In this document: in pieces, positions 43,992 through 53,067 of the stretch
Numbering within the stretch: position 1 is the first letter of the stretch
Layout: each line of letters starts with the position of its first letter
DNA from: Paraburkholderia sp. D15
Lineage (GTDB): Bacteria; Pseudomonadota; Gammaproteobacteria; Burkholderiales; Burkholderiaceae
DNA length: 64,000 bases
Direction: 5' to 3'
Assembly: GCF_029910215.1 (NCBI RefSeq)
Contig: NZ_CP110395.1
Location: 2,108,001 to 2,172,000, forward strand
Notes under the pieces: model-generated
Seen by the model: the letters and a program-made list of their open reading frames with translations, nothing else
Databases searched by the model: none
Told to the model about the DNA's origin: nothing
Made by a program: the position numbers and the translations under genes

Positions 43992-44584
43992 ACAGCATCC
44001 TGATCACGCAACTGCTGCAGGTCGCGTTGTTTTCGATTCCGCTGGTCATTTCGCCGGGGCCGAACAACCTGATGATGACCAGCAACTGCGCGCAGTTCGG
44101 TTTCCGTCGCACGCTGCCTTCGCTGGTCGGCATTTCGCTCGGCGTGTTCGTGCTGTTCATGCTGGTGGCGCTGGGGCTCGGCGGCGTGCTGGCGCGCTAT
44201 CCGCAACTGCATGTCGCGCTGAAGGTCGTGGGTTCCGCGTACATCCTGTATCTGTCGTATCTGCTCTTCACGTCGGATGCGGCGGGCGGGCAGAAGCAGT
44301 CCACCGAGCGGCCGATCACCTTCACCCAGGCCGCCTTGCTCCAGGTGCTGAATCCGAAGATCTGGCTGCTCGCCGCGACCGCCAGCTCGACGTTTCTGCC
44401 GATGACCGGCAACGTGCACACCGACGCGGTGCTGCTGTCGCTCACGCTCGGCGCGATCTTCTTTCCGTGCAACTCGATCTGGGCGCTGTTCGGGCTCGTG
44501 ATGCGCGGCGTGATGCGCGGCCGGGCGTTCTACCGGACCATGGGGCTGATGACGGCCTCGTCGGTGTTTTTCGTGCTGTTTTGA
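43988..44584 (+). CDS. LysE-family amino-acid exporter
   Basis: A 198-residue membrane protein with about six hydrophobic helices. The N-terminal PLVISPGPNNLMMTSNCAQFGFRRTLPSLVGISLG is the LysE/RhtB hallmark, and LLQVLNPKIWLLA follows. It overlaps the formyltransferase gene by ATGA, so it is coupled to the pathway and probably exports the end product, an amino-acid-like compound. Confidence 0.9.
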   Translation: MNSILITQLLQVALFSIPLVISPGPNNLMMTSNCAQFGFRRTLPSLVGISLGVFVLFMLVALGLGGVLARYPQLHVALKVVGSAYILYLSYLLFTSDAAGGQKQSTERPITFTQAALLQVLNPKIWLLAATASSTFLPMTGNVHTDAVLLSLTLGAIFFPCNSIWALFGLVMRGVMRGRAFYRTMGLMTASSVFFVLF

Positions 44585-44654
44585 GCGGCTGCCCGATGGT
44601 TGCGGATGGGCATGGGGAAGTTTCTGTAGAAGCGCGTTTTTATCGAGGATGGCC

Positions 44655-45620
44655 ATGAACCTCATCAATCGTATCGTGCTGGCGTTTTGCGTCGACCCGT
44701 CGAAAGATCCCGTTTCGTCGCATGTGCTGGCGCGTCTGCTGGCCTCGGGCGCATTCGCGCCGGGGAGCGCGGAAGTGGACGGCCGCGCGGTGCAGCACGC
44801 GCAACTGGGCAGCGTGCGCTGCGACCTGCTGCAACTCGACGACGTGCTCAGCCACGACTATCCGCGCTATGCCCCTGTGCTCAACCAGCAGTTCGGCGAT
44901 GCCGACGCGGTGATCGTCGTCAACTGGCACGAGGGCAAGAACGCGCCCGATCCGATCTTCACCGTGCAGACTACCGGCGACATGGAAACCGGCGCCTTCA
45001 GTCCGGTCGATCCGGTCATTACGCGCGCGCTGTTTCTCGCCGTCGAAGCGCAGCGCCAGAAGGCCGCGCTCGGCCAGTTCTCGACGTGGATGGAGGCGAC
45101 CCACTGGTCCGGGCCGATGTACGGCGCCGAGTCCGGCAAGCTGCTGAGTCTGGTGAAACCGTCGGTGATCGATCTGGAGATCGGCAGCAGCCCGCGCGCG
45201 TGGTCGTATCCGGCTGCCGCCGAGGTGCTCGCGCGTGCGTTGCTCACGGCCTTCGTCGCGCCTGAAAAACCGAAGCTGTCGTTGCTGGGCATCGGCGGCA
45301 CGCATTTCGAGGCGGGCTTCACGCAGTTGCTGCGCGACTATGGCGACACGCAAGGCATCGCGTTTTCGCATCTGTTGCCGAATCACTGGCTCGTCGCGCA
45401 TCGCTATGAACTGTCGACGCGGCTGCCGGATCTGCTCGCCTGCGCCCGCTCGATCAAGGGCGGTGTCGATGCGGTTGCGTATCACGACAATCTGAAGAGC
45501 AGCTACAAGCATCAGGTGCAGAAGCTCGCGGCGGAACTCGGCGTGCCGGCGTTCTCGCATCGCAAGCTGAGAACGCCGGATATCGCCGAGTTGATTCGTG
45601 ACGCGCGGGTCGAGTCGTGA
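44655..45620 (+). CDS. GEK1/DTD2-like D-aminoacyl-tRNA deacylase
   Basis: A 321-residue protein resembling the archaeal and plant D-aminoacyl-tRNA deacylase (GEK1/DTD2). It has the N-terminal domain with DADAVIVVNWHEGKNAPDPIFTVQTTGD and the C-terminal LLGIGGTHFEAGFTQLLRD and LPNHWLVAHRYE segments. Such enzymes free tRNA from D- or modified amino acids. The family is rare in bacteria compared with DTD1. It lies 70 bases after the exporter on the same strand. I chose ATG 44655 with GAGG six bases before it; ATG 44649 is also possible. A self-protection role in the cluster is inferred. Confidence 0.75.
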   Translation: MNLINRIVLAFCVDPSKDPVSSHVLARLLASGAFAPGSAEVDGRAVQHAQLGSVRCDLLQLDDVLSHDYPRYAPVLNQQFGDADAVIVVNWHEGKNAPDPIFTVQTTGDMETGAFSPVDPVITRALFLAVEAQRQKAALGQFSTWMEATHWSGPMYGAESGKLLSLVKPSVIDLEIGSSPRAWSYPAAAEVLARALLTAFVAPEKPKLSLLGIGGTHFEAGFTQLLRDYGDTQGIAFSHLLPNHWLVAHRYELSTRLPDLLACARSIKGGVDAVAYHDNLKSSYKHQVQKLAAELGVPAFSHRKLRTPDIAELIRDARVES

Positions 45621-45640
45621 CGCGTGGCCGCACCACGTCT

Positions 45641-46534
45641 TCAACCGCCGCGCAGCGCCCGCGGCGGATAGCCGAAATGCTTCCTGAACGCGGTGGTGAA
45701 CTGGCTATGCTGCGCGTAGCCGCACTCCAGCGCGACGGTGGTGATTTTCTGCGTGGTGGTCTTCAGCAGATGATGCGCGTGGCTCATGCGCGCATGCGTG
45801 AGAAACGCGTGCGGCGAGTGACCGAAGGTCGTCTTGAACTTGCGCAGAAAGTGGTAGCGGCTGAGATTCACGAGGCTCGCCAAGTCTTCGAGCCGCACCG
45901 CCTCGCCAAGATTCTCGTTCAGGTAGTCGCGCAGCAGCCTGGTTTGCGCGGCCGCGAAACGTCCACGCGTGGCGGGTGTGGCATCGTCCGTCGCGGCGAA
46001 CGAGCCGAACGAGCGGAACGTGTTCAGCAAAATCCAGCTCATCAACCCGTCGACGCCGAGCAGCAGCGACTTGTCGGTCCAGTCGGCGAGCGCGATGCTG
46101 GCGGCCGCCGCGCTGATCACCGGCGACGCCTCCTGAAACACCTCCCGGAACGCGTAACCTTCGGGCGGCTGCCGCAGCGATTGCAGCAGGCTCTGCTCGA
46201 AGTTACGCGGATCGAAATACACGTGCAGGAAGTTCAGCCGCTCGGTGATCTGCCATTGCGACTGACCTTCGCCGATCGGAAACAGACAGACCGCGTCCTT
46301 GAAGCCGCGCCGCACGATCTGCCGGCCGTGCAACTGACTGCAATTCTCGCCGCCCGACAGATAGATGCTCAGCACGTTCTCGTTCGAACTTCGATACTCG
46401 GTCAGCGTATTGCGGCCGGTCCATTCCGATACGACGATGCCCGACGGCAAATGCATGGAGCGCACGAGTTCGGCACCGGCCGATTTCAGCGCGCCTCTGA
46501 CGGTAATCGAGTTTGAAGACAGCATCTTGCACAT
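45641..46534 (-). CDS. AraC-family transcriptional regulator
   Basis: A 297-residue regulator with a C-terminal AraC double helix-turn-helix: VRLEDLASLVNLSRYHFLRKFKTTFGHSPHAFLTHARM and ITTVALECGYAQHSQFTTAFRKHFGYPPRALR. The N-terminal part looks like a cupin-type sensor. It converges on the deacylase gene with 20 bases between stops, so it could control the biosynthetic cluster from its 3' side, but no site was identified. Confidence 0.87.
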   Translation of the reverse strand: MCKMLSSNSITVRGALKSAGAELVRSMHLPSGIVVSEWTGRNTLTEYRSSNENVLSIYLSGGENCSQLHGRQIVRRGFKDAVCLFPIGEGQSQWQITERLNFLHVYFDPRNFEQSLLQSLRQPPEGYAFREVFQEASPVISAAAASIALADWTDKSLLLGVDGLMSWILLNTFRSFGSFAATDDATPATRGRFAAAQTRLLRDYLNENLGEAVRLEDLASLVNLSRYHFLRKFKTTFGHSPHAFLTHARMSHAHHLLKTTTQKITTVALECGYAQHSQFTTAFRKHFGYPPRALRGG

Positions 46535-46777
46535 GACCCGCTGATCGGCTGAAGGGAGCGTGGCGGGGAGCGCAAGCAGCCCGCCGGCCCGGAAAATGTC
46601 CGGCTATTGTGTCAGAAGATGAGCCGGAACAGGGGCGGGCCAGGCGGGTTAGTCAGCGTGCATAAGGCTTATTCAAAGCGCACACGTTTGCGCACGCATC
46701 GCGCATTGATTGCGGTTTTTTTGGGCACGATTCAGGGGCTTTTTTATCCGCATCCGCACGCTCGTACGCTCGCCTGG
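46535..46777. other. Spacer between AraC gene start and MurA-like gene end
   Basis: 243 bases carrying the presumed AraC promoter. Two T-runs (46709-46716 and 46740-46745) are visible, but no convincing hairpin precedes them on either strand. No gene is supported. Confidence 0.4.
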
Positions 46778-48079
46778 TCACTCGCTGCTCGTCCATTCGA
46801 CGTTCGCTCCGACCGAACGCAGATTTTCGACGAAGCGCGGATGCGCGCGCCGGATCGGCAGCGCGTTCATGATTTCCGAACGGCCGTCGATACTCGCCGC
46901 GACCATCAGCAGCGCAATCGCCACGCGGATGATGTACGGACTCTCGACGCGCGCCGGCGTCAGCGTGAGACCGCCGAACGTGATGAGCCGGTGCGGATCG
47001 GAGAGGAACACATGCGCGCCGAACTTCGAGAGTTCGCTGGTCCAGCCCATCGCACCGTCGTAGACCTTGTTCCAGAACATCGCGCTGCCCTCGGCCTTGA
47101 CGCCGAGCGCGACGAAGATGGGCAGCAGGTCGACCGGCACGTAGGGCCACGGCGCCGCTTCGACCTTGGTGAGAATGTTCTGCGTGAACGGGCGGCGTAC
47201 GCGCAATGCGCCGCTGCTGTGCGCGCGCGACCAGCCGTCGCGATGCACGAGGTCGATGCCGAACTTCGCGAAGGTGCGGTCGATCAGCGGGAATTGCTCG
47301 GGTGCGGTGTTTTTCACCGCGATGTCGCCGCCGGTGATCGCGCCCAGCGCGAGGAAGGTGGCGATTTCGTGGAAGTCCTCGCTGAAGCGGAACTCGCCGC
47401 CGCCGAGCCGCTGGCCGCCGGTCACGCTGAGCCGCGACGTGCCGATGCCCTCGATGCGCACGCCGAGCAGCGCGAGAAAGCGGCAGAACTCCTGCACGTG
47501 CGGCTCGGAAGCCGCGTTGACGAGCGTCGAGGTGCCGTGCGCGGCGGCCGCGCATAGCGCGAAGTTTTCGGTGGTCGTCACCGACGCGTAATCGAGCCAG
47601 TGATCGTTGGCGGCCATGCGGCCGTCGTTGCGCACGATCAGCGAGTCGTCGGTGCGTGCGACGCGGGCGCCGAAGCGCTCGAAGACCTCGACGTGCGGAT
47701 CGATCTCGCGCACGCCGAGCGTGCAGCCCTTCACGTCGCTCTCCAGCCGCGCCACGCCGAAGCGTGCGAGCAGCGGCGGCACCAGCATGATCGACGAACG
47801 CATCTCCTCGGGCAGCTTGTGCGTGGCCGGATCGAAGGCGGTGGCGTGGTGATGCAGATCGAGCACGCCGGTCGAGAAATCCACCGACACGTCGCTACCG
47901 AGCGTGCGGAAGATGTCGAGAATCTTCTTGACGTCGGTGATATCCGGCACGCCGATCAGGCGCACGGGCTGATTGGTGAGCAGGGTCGCGCAGAGAATGG
48001 GCAGCACGGCGTTCTTGTTGGCGGACGGGATGATTTCGCCGCGCAACGGCACGCCGCCGTGAACGATCAGATTGGACAT
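46778..48079 (-). CDS. MurA paralogue (UDP-GlcNAc enolpyruvyl transferase family)
   Basis: A 433-residue enolpyruvyl transferase of the MurA type. It contains the substrate lysine in SANKNAVLP (Lys22), the active-site cysteine in VKGCTLGVREID (Cys119, corresponding to Cys115 of the E. coli enzyme) and the FRFSEDFHEIATFLALGAI region in place of the usual DRIETGT-like loop. It adds enolpyruvate to a UDP-sugar or related acceptor. The divergence around the second domain and the isolated position suggest a second copy rather than the housekeeping gene. The ATG at 48079 matches the family start (MSNLIVHGG). A LysR gene lies upstream. Confidence 0.82.
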   Translation of the reverse strand: MSNLIVHGGVPLRGEIIPSANKNAVLPILCATLLTNQPVRLIGVPDITDVKKILDIFRTLGSDVSVDFSTGVLDLHHHATAFDPATHKLPEEMRSSIMLVPPLLARFGVARLESDVKGCTLGVREIDPHVEVFERFGARVARTDDSLIVRNDGRMAANDHWLDYASVTTTENFALCAAAAHGTSTLVNAASEPHVQEFCRFLALLGVRIEGIGTSRLSVTGGQRLGGGEFRFSEDFHEIATFLALGAITGGDIAVKNTAPEQFPLIDRTFAKFGIDLVHRDGWSRAHSSGALRVRRPFTQNILTKVEAAPWPYVPVDLLPIFVALGVKAEGSAMFWNKVYDGAMGWTSELSKFGAHVFLSDPHRLITFGGLTLTPARVESPYIIRVAIALLMVAASIDGRSEIMNALPIRRAHPRFVENLRSVGANVEWTSSE

Positions 48080-48156
48080 GTTCGGAAAGCTTCGAGGAAA
48101 AAGACGCGAGGGCGTAATGATGCCATCGGATGCGAGGCGGGTGGTTTTCGGTGCGG

Positions 48157-49095
48157 CTAGCGGCCTGTCCCGATTGCCGCAACGGGGGCAGCGGATGGCT
48201 GGGCATCCGGCGCGGCCGCGACCGCCGCTTCCTCCCGCAAAAACGCCACCAGCGGCTCCAGCAGCTTGTGCCGGCGCTCCGGCTCGGCGCGCATCACGAA
48301 GCGCCACGAAGCCGGCCGCGACAGTCCCGGAAAGAGCCGGATCAGGCGTCCACTACGTAATTCCGCTTCGATCAGCGGCAGGCGCCCGAGTGCGATGCCG
48401 GCGCCGCCGATCGCCGCGCCCACCACCTGGCTGAAACCGCTATAGCGCACGATCTTGGTATCGAAGTCGGCGGGCAGGCCGAAATGCGCGGCCCAGTTGC
48501 GCCATTCGAGTTCGGGCGCGCGATCGTGGGTTTCCTGAAGCAGCCGGCACCGGCATACCGCTTTCGACGCGAGCGGATACAGATCCGGCCCGCACACCGG
48601 AAACACCTCTTCCTGGAACAGCACCAGATCGTCGTCGCGCACCTCGTCCGCGTGAATGTGGACGATCGCCAGATCGATGCCGTGGCGCGCGAAGTCCGGC
48701 TCGCCGTCGAGCGTGATCGCGTTGAGCGGCGTCTCGGGATGGCGCGCCGAAAACTCGGCGAGCCGGCGCGCCAGCCACAGCGCGGAGAACGAGCCGTTGG
48801 CCGACACCGTGAGCGTGCGCGGCACGCCCTTGACCTGCGCGCAGGCCTCCTCCAGCAGCGCCAGCGCGCGGCTGACGCCGGGCAGCAGATTCGCGCCCGC
48901 CGCCGTCAGGCTGATCCCGCCGACCCCCGTGCTGCGTTCGAGCAGGCGCGCGCCGAGCAGGTTTTCGAGGCCGCGGATCTGATGGCTGACCGCGCTGGTC
49001 GACACGTTCAGTTCGGCCGCGGCGCGCGCGAAGCCGCCGAGCCGCACGGCGGCCTCGAACGCGCGCAGCGACGCGAGGGGTGGAATATGGGACAT
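48157..49095 (-). CDS. LysR-family regulator (GcvA-like)
   Basis: A 312-residue LysR regulator. Its winged helix (LASLRAFEAAVRLGGFARAAAELNVSTSAVSHQIRGLENLLG) resembles the GcvA subgroup. The C-terminal end is alanine-rich. It precedes the MurA-like gene on the same strand by 77 bases and diverges from the large ABC gene across 115 bases, so it may control either. Confidence 0.88.
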   Translation of the reverse strand: MSHIPPLASLRAFEAAVRLGGFARAAAELNVSTSAVSHQIRGLENLLGARLLERSTGVGGISLTAAGANLLPGVSRALALLEEACAQVKGVPRTLTVSANGSFSALWLARRLAEFSARHPETPLNAITLDGEPDFARHGIDLAIVHIHADEVRDDDLVLFQEEVFPVCGPDLYPLASKAVCRCRLLQETHDRAPELEWRNWAAHFGLPADFDTKIVRYSGFSQVVGAAIGGAGIALGRLPLIEAELRSGRLIRLFPGLSRPASWRFVMRAEPERRHKLLEPLVAFLREEAAVAAAPDAQPSAAPVAAIGTGR

Positions 49096-49210
49096 GCGGG
49101 GTATTGTAGAAGACTCAACACCCGTTGAAAAACCATCTTTTGCCTCGCCGTGCGGGCGCCTGTAACGTCGCATCCATTCGATACGACAGACAATCCACAA
49201 GGGGCGATGC

Positions 49211-52200
49211 ATGTATTTCGACAGCAGGTTATGGGCGATGCTGGCCGGGCTGAGACTGCGCGTGGCGGCGGCGGTCGGGCTCGGCCTCGCCGCGCTGGTG
49301 TTCGGCGTGTTGCGCTTCGTGTTTCTCGGGCGGATGCTGGCGCTCGCCTTCCAGGGCGCGCCGGTGCGCGAGGTCGCGCTGGCCGCGGCCGGCGTTGCCG
49401 TCTGCGTGCTGCTGCGCGCCGGGCTCGATCACCGGCGCGTGGTGCTCGCGCAAGGTACCGCCGGGCGCGTGCAGTCGGTGCTGCGCGCGCGGCTGTTCGA
49501 TCGCCTTGCGGCGCTCGGACCCGCCTGGTTCGGCGCCGAGCGCACCGGCGGCGTGATGCTGGCCGTCATCGACGGGGTCGAGCAGTTGCAGACGTTCTTC
49601 GGCGCGTACGTGCCGCAACTGGTGATCGCGGCCTGCGCGCCGGTGCTGATCTTCGCGGTGCTGGCCTGGTGGGACGTGCCGACCGCCGCCGTGCTGCTGG
49701 TCGCGGCGCTCGTCACGCTCGCATTGCCGATGCTGGTCCACAACGCCGACCGGCAGGCGGCGCTCGCGCGTTCCAGGGCGTTCAAGGCGTTCGGCGAGGA
49801 ATTTCTCGACGCGGTGCAAGGGCTGCCCACGCTGAAGGCGTTCGGCCAGAGCGGCGCGTTTGCCCGCAAGCTCGCCGAACGGGCGCGGGCATTGTCGAAC
49901 AGCACGTTCTGGGTGCTGGCGCTCGGTCTGCTCACGCGCTTTTTCACCGACCTCGGCACGGGGCTCGGCGCGGCGGCCGCGATCGCCGTCGGCGGATGGC
50001 GGGTGAGCCACGGCGAGATGAGCCTGGAGGCGCTGCTGATCGTGCTGATGGCGGGCACGGAGGTATTCCGGCCGCTACGCGATCTGCGCGCGGTGCTGCA
50101 TCAGGGGATGATCGGGCAGTCGGCGGCCAGCGCCATTCATGCGCTGCTCGAAGCACGCAGCGAGGCACCCGCCGCCGGCGGCGCGCAGGTCGCCGGCTTG
50201 AGCCCGGGCATCGCGTTCGAGGCGGTCGGTTTCAGCTATCCGGGCCGCCGTGCGGTCGCGCATGCCGGCTTGAGCTTCGCGATCGGCGCGGGCGAAACGG
50301 TCGGTATCGTCGGGCCGAGCGGCGCGGGCAAGTCGACGATCCTGCGTCTGCTGCTGCGTCAGCATGATGCGCAAAGCGGCACGATCCGCATCGGCGGGCA
50401 GGACATCCGCGCGCTCGATCCGGATCAGGTGCGCGGCATGATCGCGATCGTCGCGCAGGACACCACGCTGTTCGACGGCACGATCGCGGACAATCTGCGG
50501 CTCGGGCGTCCCGATGCCGGCGATGCGGACGTGATCGCCGCGGCCACGGCCGCCAACATCCACGACTTCATCGCGGCGTTGCCGCAAGGCTACGCGACGC
50601 GGATCGGCGAACGCGGCGCGACGCTCTCCGGCGGGCAACGGCAGCGCATCGCGATTGCCCGCGCACTGTTGCGCGATGCGCCGATTCTGGTGCTCGACGA
50701 AGCGCTTTCGGCCGTCGATGCGGAAAACGAAGCGGTGATCCAGCAGGCGCTCGACCGGTTGATGCGCGGCCGCACCACGCTGATCCTCGCGCACCGGCTG
50801 TCGAGCGTGATCGGCGCGGACCGGATTCTGGTGCTGGACCAGGGGCGCGTGGTCGAGAGCGGCAAGCATGCGGAATTGATCGCGCGCGACGGGGTGTACC
50901 AGCGCCTGATGGGACCGCAGGTCGCCGCGGCGGCTGTCGAGCGTCCGGCGCCCGCGCCGCGTACGGCAACGACGTCGCGCGCCACGGAGCCCGACGTGCG
51001 CGCGCTCGCCGCCGATGCCGCCGAAATCGGCTGGGCCGACACCTTGCGCAGTCTCTTGCGCTTCGTACGGCCGTGGCGCACGCAACTCACGCTGACGGTG
51101 CTGTGCGGGATCGGCCGGGTGCTGGCGTTTGTCGGTGTCGGGATACTCGGCGCGCTGGTGGTGGCGGGCATCGCATCGGGCAAGCCGGTGACGGCGCTGA
51201 CCCTCGCGCTGCTCGTCAGCGCACCGGTCGCGGCGGCGTTGCACTGGCTGGAATCCTGGCTCGCGCACGACATGGCGTATCACCTCCTCTCCGAGATGCG
51301 TATCGCGCTGTTCGCCAAGCTCGAACGGCTCGCGCCCGCGTATCTTTTGCGCCGCCGCTCCGGCGATCTGGTCGCGCTTGCCACGCAGGACGTCGAAACC
51401 GTCGAGTATTTTTACGCGCACACGGTCGCCCCGGCGTTCGTCGCGGTGCTGGTGCCGGCCGCCGTGCTGGCGGTGCTGGCATGGGTCGCATGGCCGCTCG
51501 CGCTGGTGCTGTTGCCGTTCCTCGCGGTGGCGGGATTAACGCCGGTGCTGGCGCGCGGCAAGATCGACCGGCTGGGCGGCGCGGCGCGCGCGGCCTTGGG
51601 GCAGCTCGGCGCGCATCTCACCGAGACGATCCAGGGACTCGCGGAACTGATCGCGTTCCAGGCGGTGGGGCGCCGCCGCGCGGTCTTTCTCGACGATCTC
51701 GCGGCCTATCAGCGACAGCGTTCGGCATTGCAGGACGACCTGTCGCGGCAGAGCGCCGCGCTCGATATCGCCACCGGTCTCGGCGGTCTCGCGGTCGCCT
51801 TGCTCGGCGCGGTGCTGGCCGCGCGCGGCTGGTTCGCGCACGAGTGGCTGCCGCTGCTGGTGCTGGTCGCGGTGGCGGCCTTCATGCCGGTCGCGGAGAT
51901 CGGTCAGGTCGCGCGCCAGCTGGCCGATACGATCGCGTCGACGCGCCGGCTGCATGTCGTCGAGTCGGAGCCGGAACCGGTCGTCGACGGCGATCTGCCG
52001 GTGCCGGCGAATCCGGAGGTGCGTTTCGATGCGGTGAGCTTTGCGTATCCGGGACGCCGCGAAGCCGCGCTCAGCGACGTGAGCTTCGCGGTGCGGCCGG
52101 GCAGCACGATCGCGCTGGTGGGCGCTTCGGGTGCGGGCAAGTCGACGCTCGCGAATCTGCTGTTGCGGTTCTGGGACCCGCGCGAGGGACGCATCACGCT

Positions 52201-52750
52201 GGGCGGCGTGGATCTGCGCCGCCTGCACCCGGACGGTTTGCGGCAGCACATCGCGCTGGTCGCGCAAGACACCTATCTGTTCAACGACACGCTGGAGGCC
52301 AACATTCGCCTGGCCGGCCGCGACGTGTCCGATGCCGACGTGCGCCGGGCGCTCGAACGCGCGGCGCTCAGCGAGTTCATCGAGGCACTGCCGGAAGGGC
52401 TCGCGACGCGCGTCGGCGAACGCGGCGTGCAACTGTCGGGCGGACAGCGGCAGCGCGTGGCGATTGCGCGCGCGTTTCTGAAGGATGCGCCGATCCTCAT
52501 CATGGACGAAGCGACCTCGCATCTCGACACGATCAGCGAGCAGCAGATCCGCGCTGCGCTGGAGGAATTGATGTCGCAACGGACGTCGATCATCATCGCG
52601 CACCGGCTGTCGACGATTCAAGGCGCGGACACGATTCTCGTGATGGACGCGGGGCGCGTGGTCGAAGCGGGCAGTCACGCGCAACTGCTGGCGGCCGGCG
52701 GTGCGTATGCGCGGCTCGTCGCGAACCAGTCGTCGATGGTGGCGGCCTGA
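49211..52750 (+). CDS. Fused CydD-CydC-like ABC exporter
   Basis: A single 1179-residue chain holding two complete half-transporters: membrane domain (about 1-310), nucleotide-binding domain (about 335-575), second membrane domain (about 610-900) and second nucleotide-binding domain (about 930-1175). Both ATPase domains are intact: GPSGAGKST with LSGGQRQRIAIARAL, and GASGAGKST with [15 protein letters not shown]. The first half (YVPQLVIAACAPVLIF) resembles CydD, the second (YYFYAHTVAPAFVAVLVPAAV-like segment) CydC, which export cysteine and glutathione. Normal CydD and CydC are separate genes. No cydAB oxidase genes are near. Confidence 0.82.
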   Translation: MYFDSRLWAMLAGLRLRVAAAVGLGLAALVFGVLRFVFLGRMLALAFQGAPVREVALAAAGVAVCVLLRAGLDHRRVVLAQGTAGRVQSVLRARLFDRLAALGPAWFGAERTGGVMLAVIDGVEQLQTFFGAYVPQLVIAACAPVLIFAVLAWWDVPTAAVLLVAALVTLALPMLVHNADRQAALARSRAFKAFGEEFLDAVQGLPTLKAFGQSGAFARKLAERARALSNSTFWVLALGLLTRFFTDLGTGLGAAAAIAVGGWRVSHGEMSLEALLIVLMAGTEVFRPLRDLRAVLHQGMIGQSAASAIHALLEARSEAPAAGGAQVAGLSPGIAFEAVGFSYPGRRAVAHAGLSFAIGAGETVGIVGPSGAGKSTILRLLLRQHDAQSGTIRIGGQDIRALDPDQVRGMIAIVAQDTTLFDGTIADNLRLGRPDAGDADVIAAATAANIHDFIAALPQGYATRIGERGATLSGGQRQRIAIARALLRDAPILVLDEALSAVDAENEAVIQQALDRLMRGRTTLILAHRLSSVIGADRILVLDQGRVVESGKHAELIARDGVYQRLMGPQVAAAAVERPAPAPRTATTSRATEPDVRALAADAAEIGWADTLRSLLRFVRPWRTQLTLTVLCGIGRVLAFVGVGILGALVVAGIASGKPVTALTLALLVSAPVAAALHWLESWLAHDMAYHLLSEMRIALFAKLERLAPAYLLRRRSGDLVALATQDVETVEYFYAHTVAPAFVAVLVPAAVLAVLAWVAWPLALVLLPFLAVAGLTPVLARGKIDRLGGAARAALGQLGAHLTETIQGLAELIAFQAVGRRRAVFLDDLAAYQRQRSALQDDLSRQSAALDIATGLGGLAVALLGAVLAARGWFAHEWLPLLVLVAVAAFMPVAEIGQVARQLADTIASTRRLHVVESEPEPVVDGDLPVPANPEVRFDAVSFAYPGRREAALSDVSFAVRPGSTIALVGASGAGKSTLANLLLRFWDPREGRITLGGVDLRRLHPDGLRQHIALVAQDTYLFNDTLEANIRLAGRDVSDADVRRALERAALSEFIEALPEGLATRVGERGVQLSGGQRQRVAIARAFLKDAPILIMDEATSHLDTISEQQIRAALEELMSQRTSIIIAHRLSTIQGADTILVMDAGRVVEAGSHAQLLAAGGAYARLVANQSSMVAA

Positions 52751-53067
52751 CAAGCCGGGCGCGGCGCGACGGTTGTCGATCGTCGATCGCCGCATAGCTG
52801 CCGCAAACGGGTTCGACTGGCCCGCATTCCGCGCGGCGGCAACCTGTCCCTTCTGGTAGTGGCCGTTCGTCAGGCGCGCCGGTATCGTCTCGTGTCTTAG
52901 CCGCAGCGGCGCGGTTCAGGTTTGCGCCCGCCGCTCCCGTGGACTACAAATCTAAACCGGAGCGCAGCCGCGCGCGTTACCCCGCGCGCGCTGCCGACAC
53001 GCTTTTCGGCATTCCCCGCAACCCGTTACCCCGGGTTTCGAATCCCACCGATAAGGAGACGTCCGTC
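52751..53067. other. Gap before the selenium-binding protein gene
   Basis: 317 bases with no supported gene. An AT-richer patch (TACAAATCTAAACC near 52945-52960) may belong to a promoter, and AAGGAG (53053-53058) is the ribosome site of the next gene. Open frames starting here merely extend the next gene upstream without a ribosome site. Confidence 0.45.
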
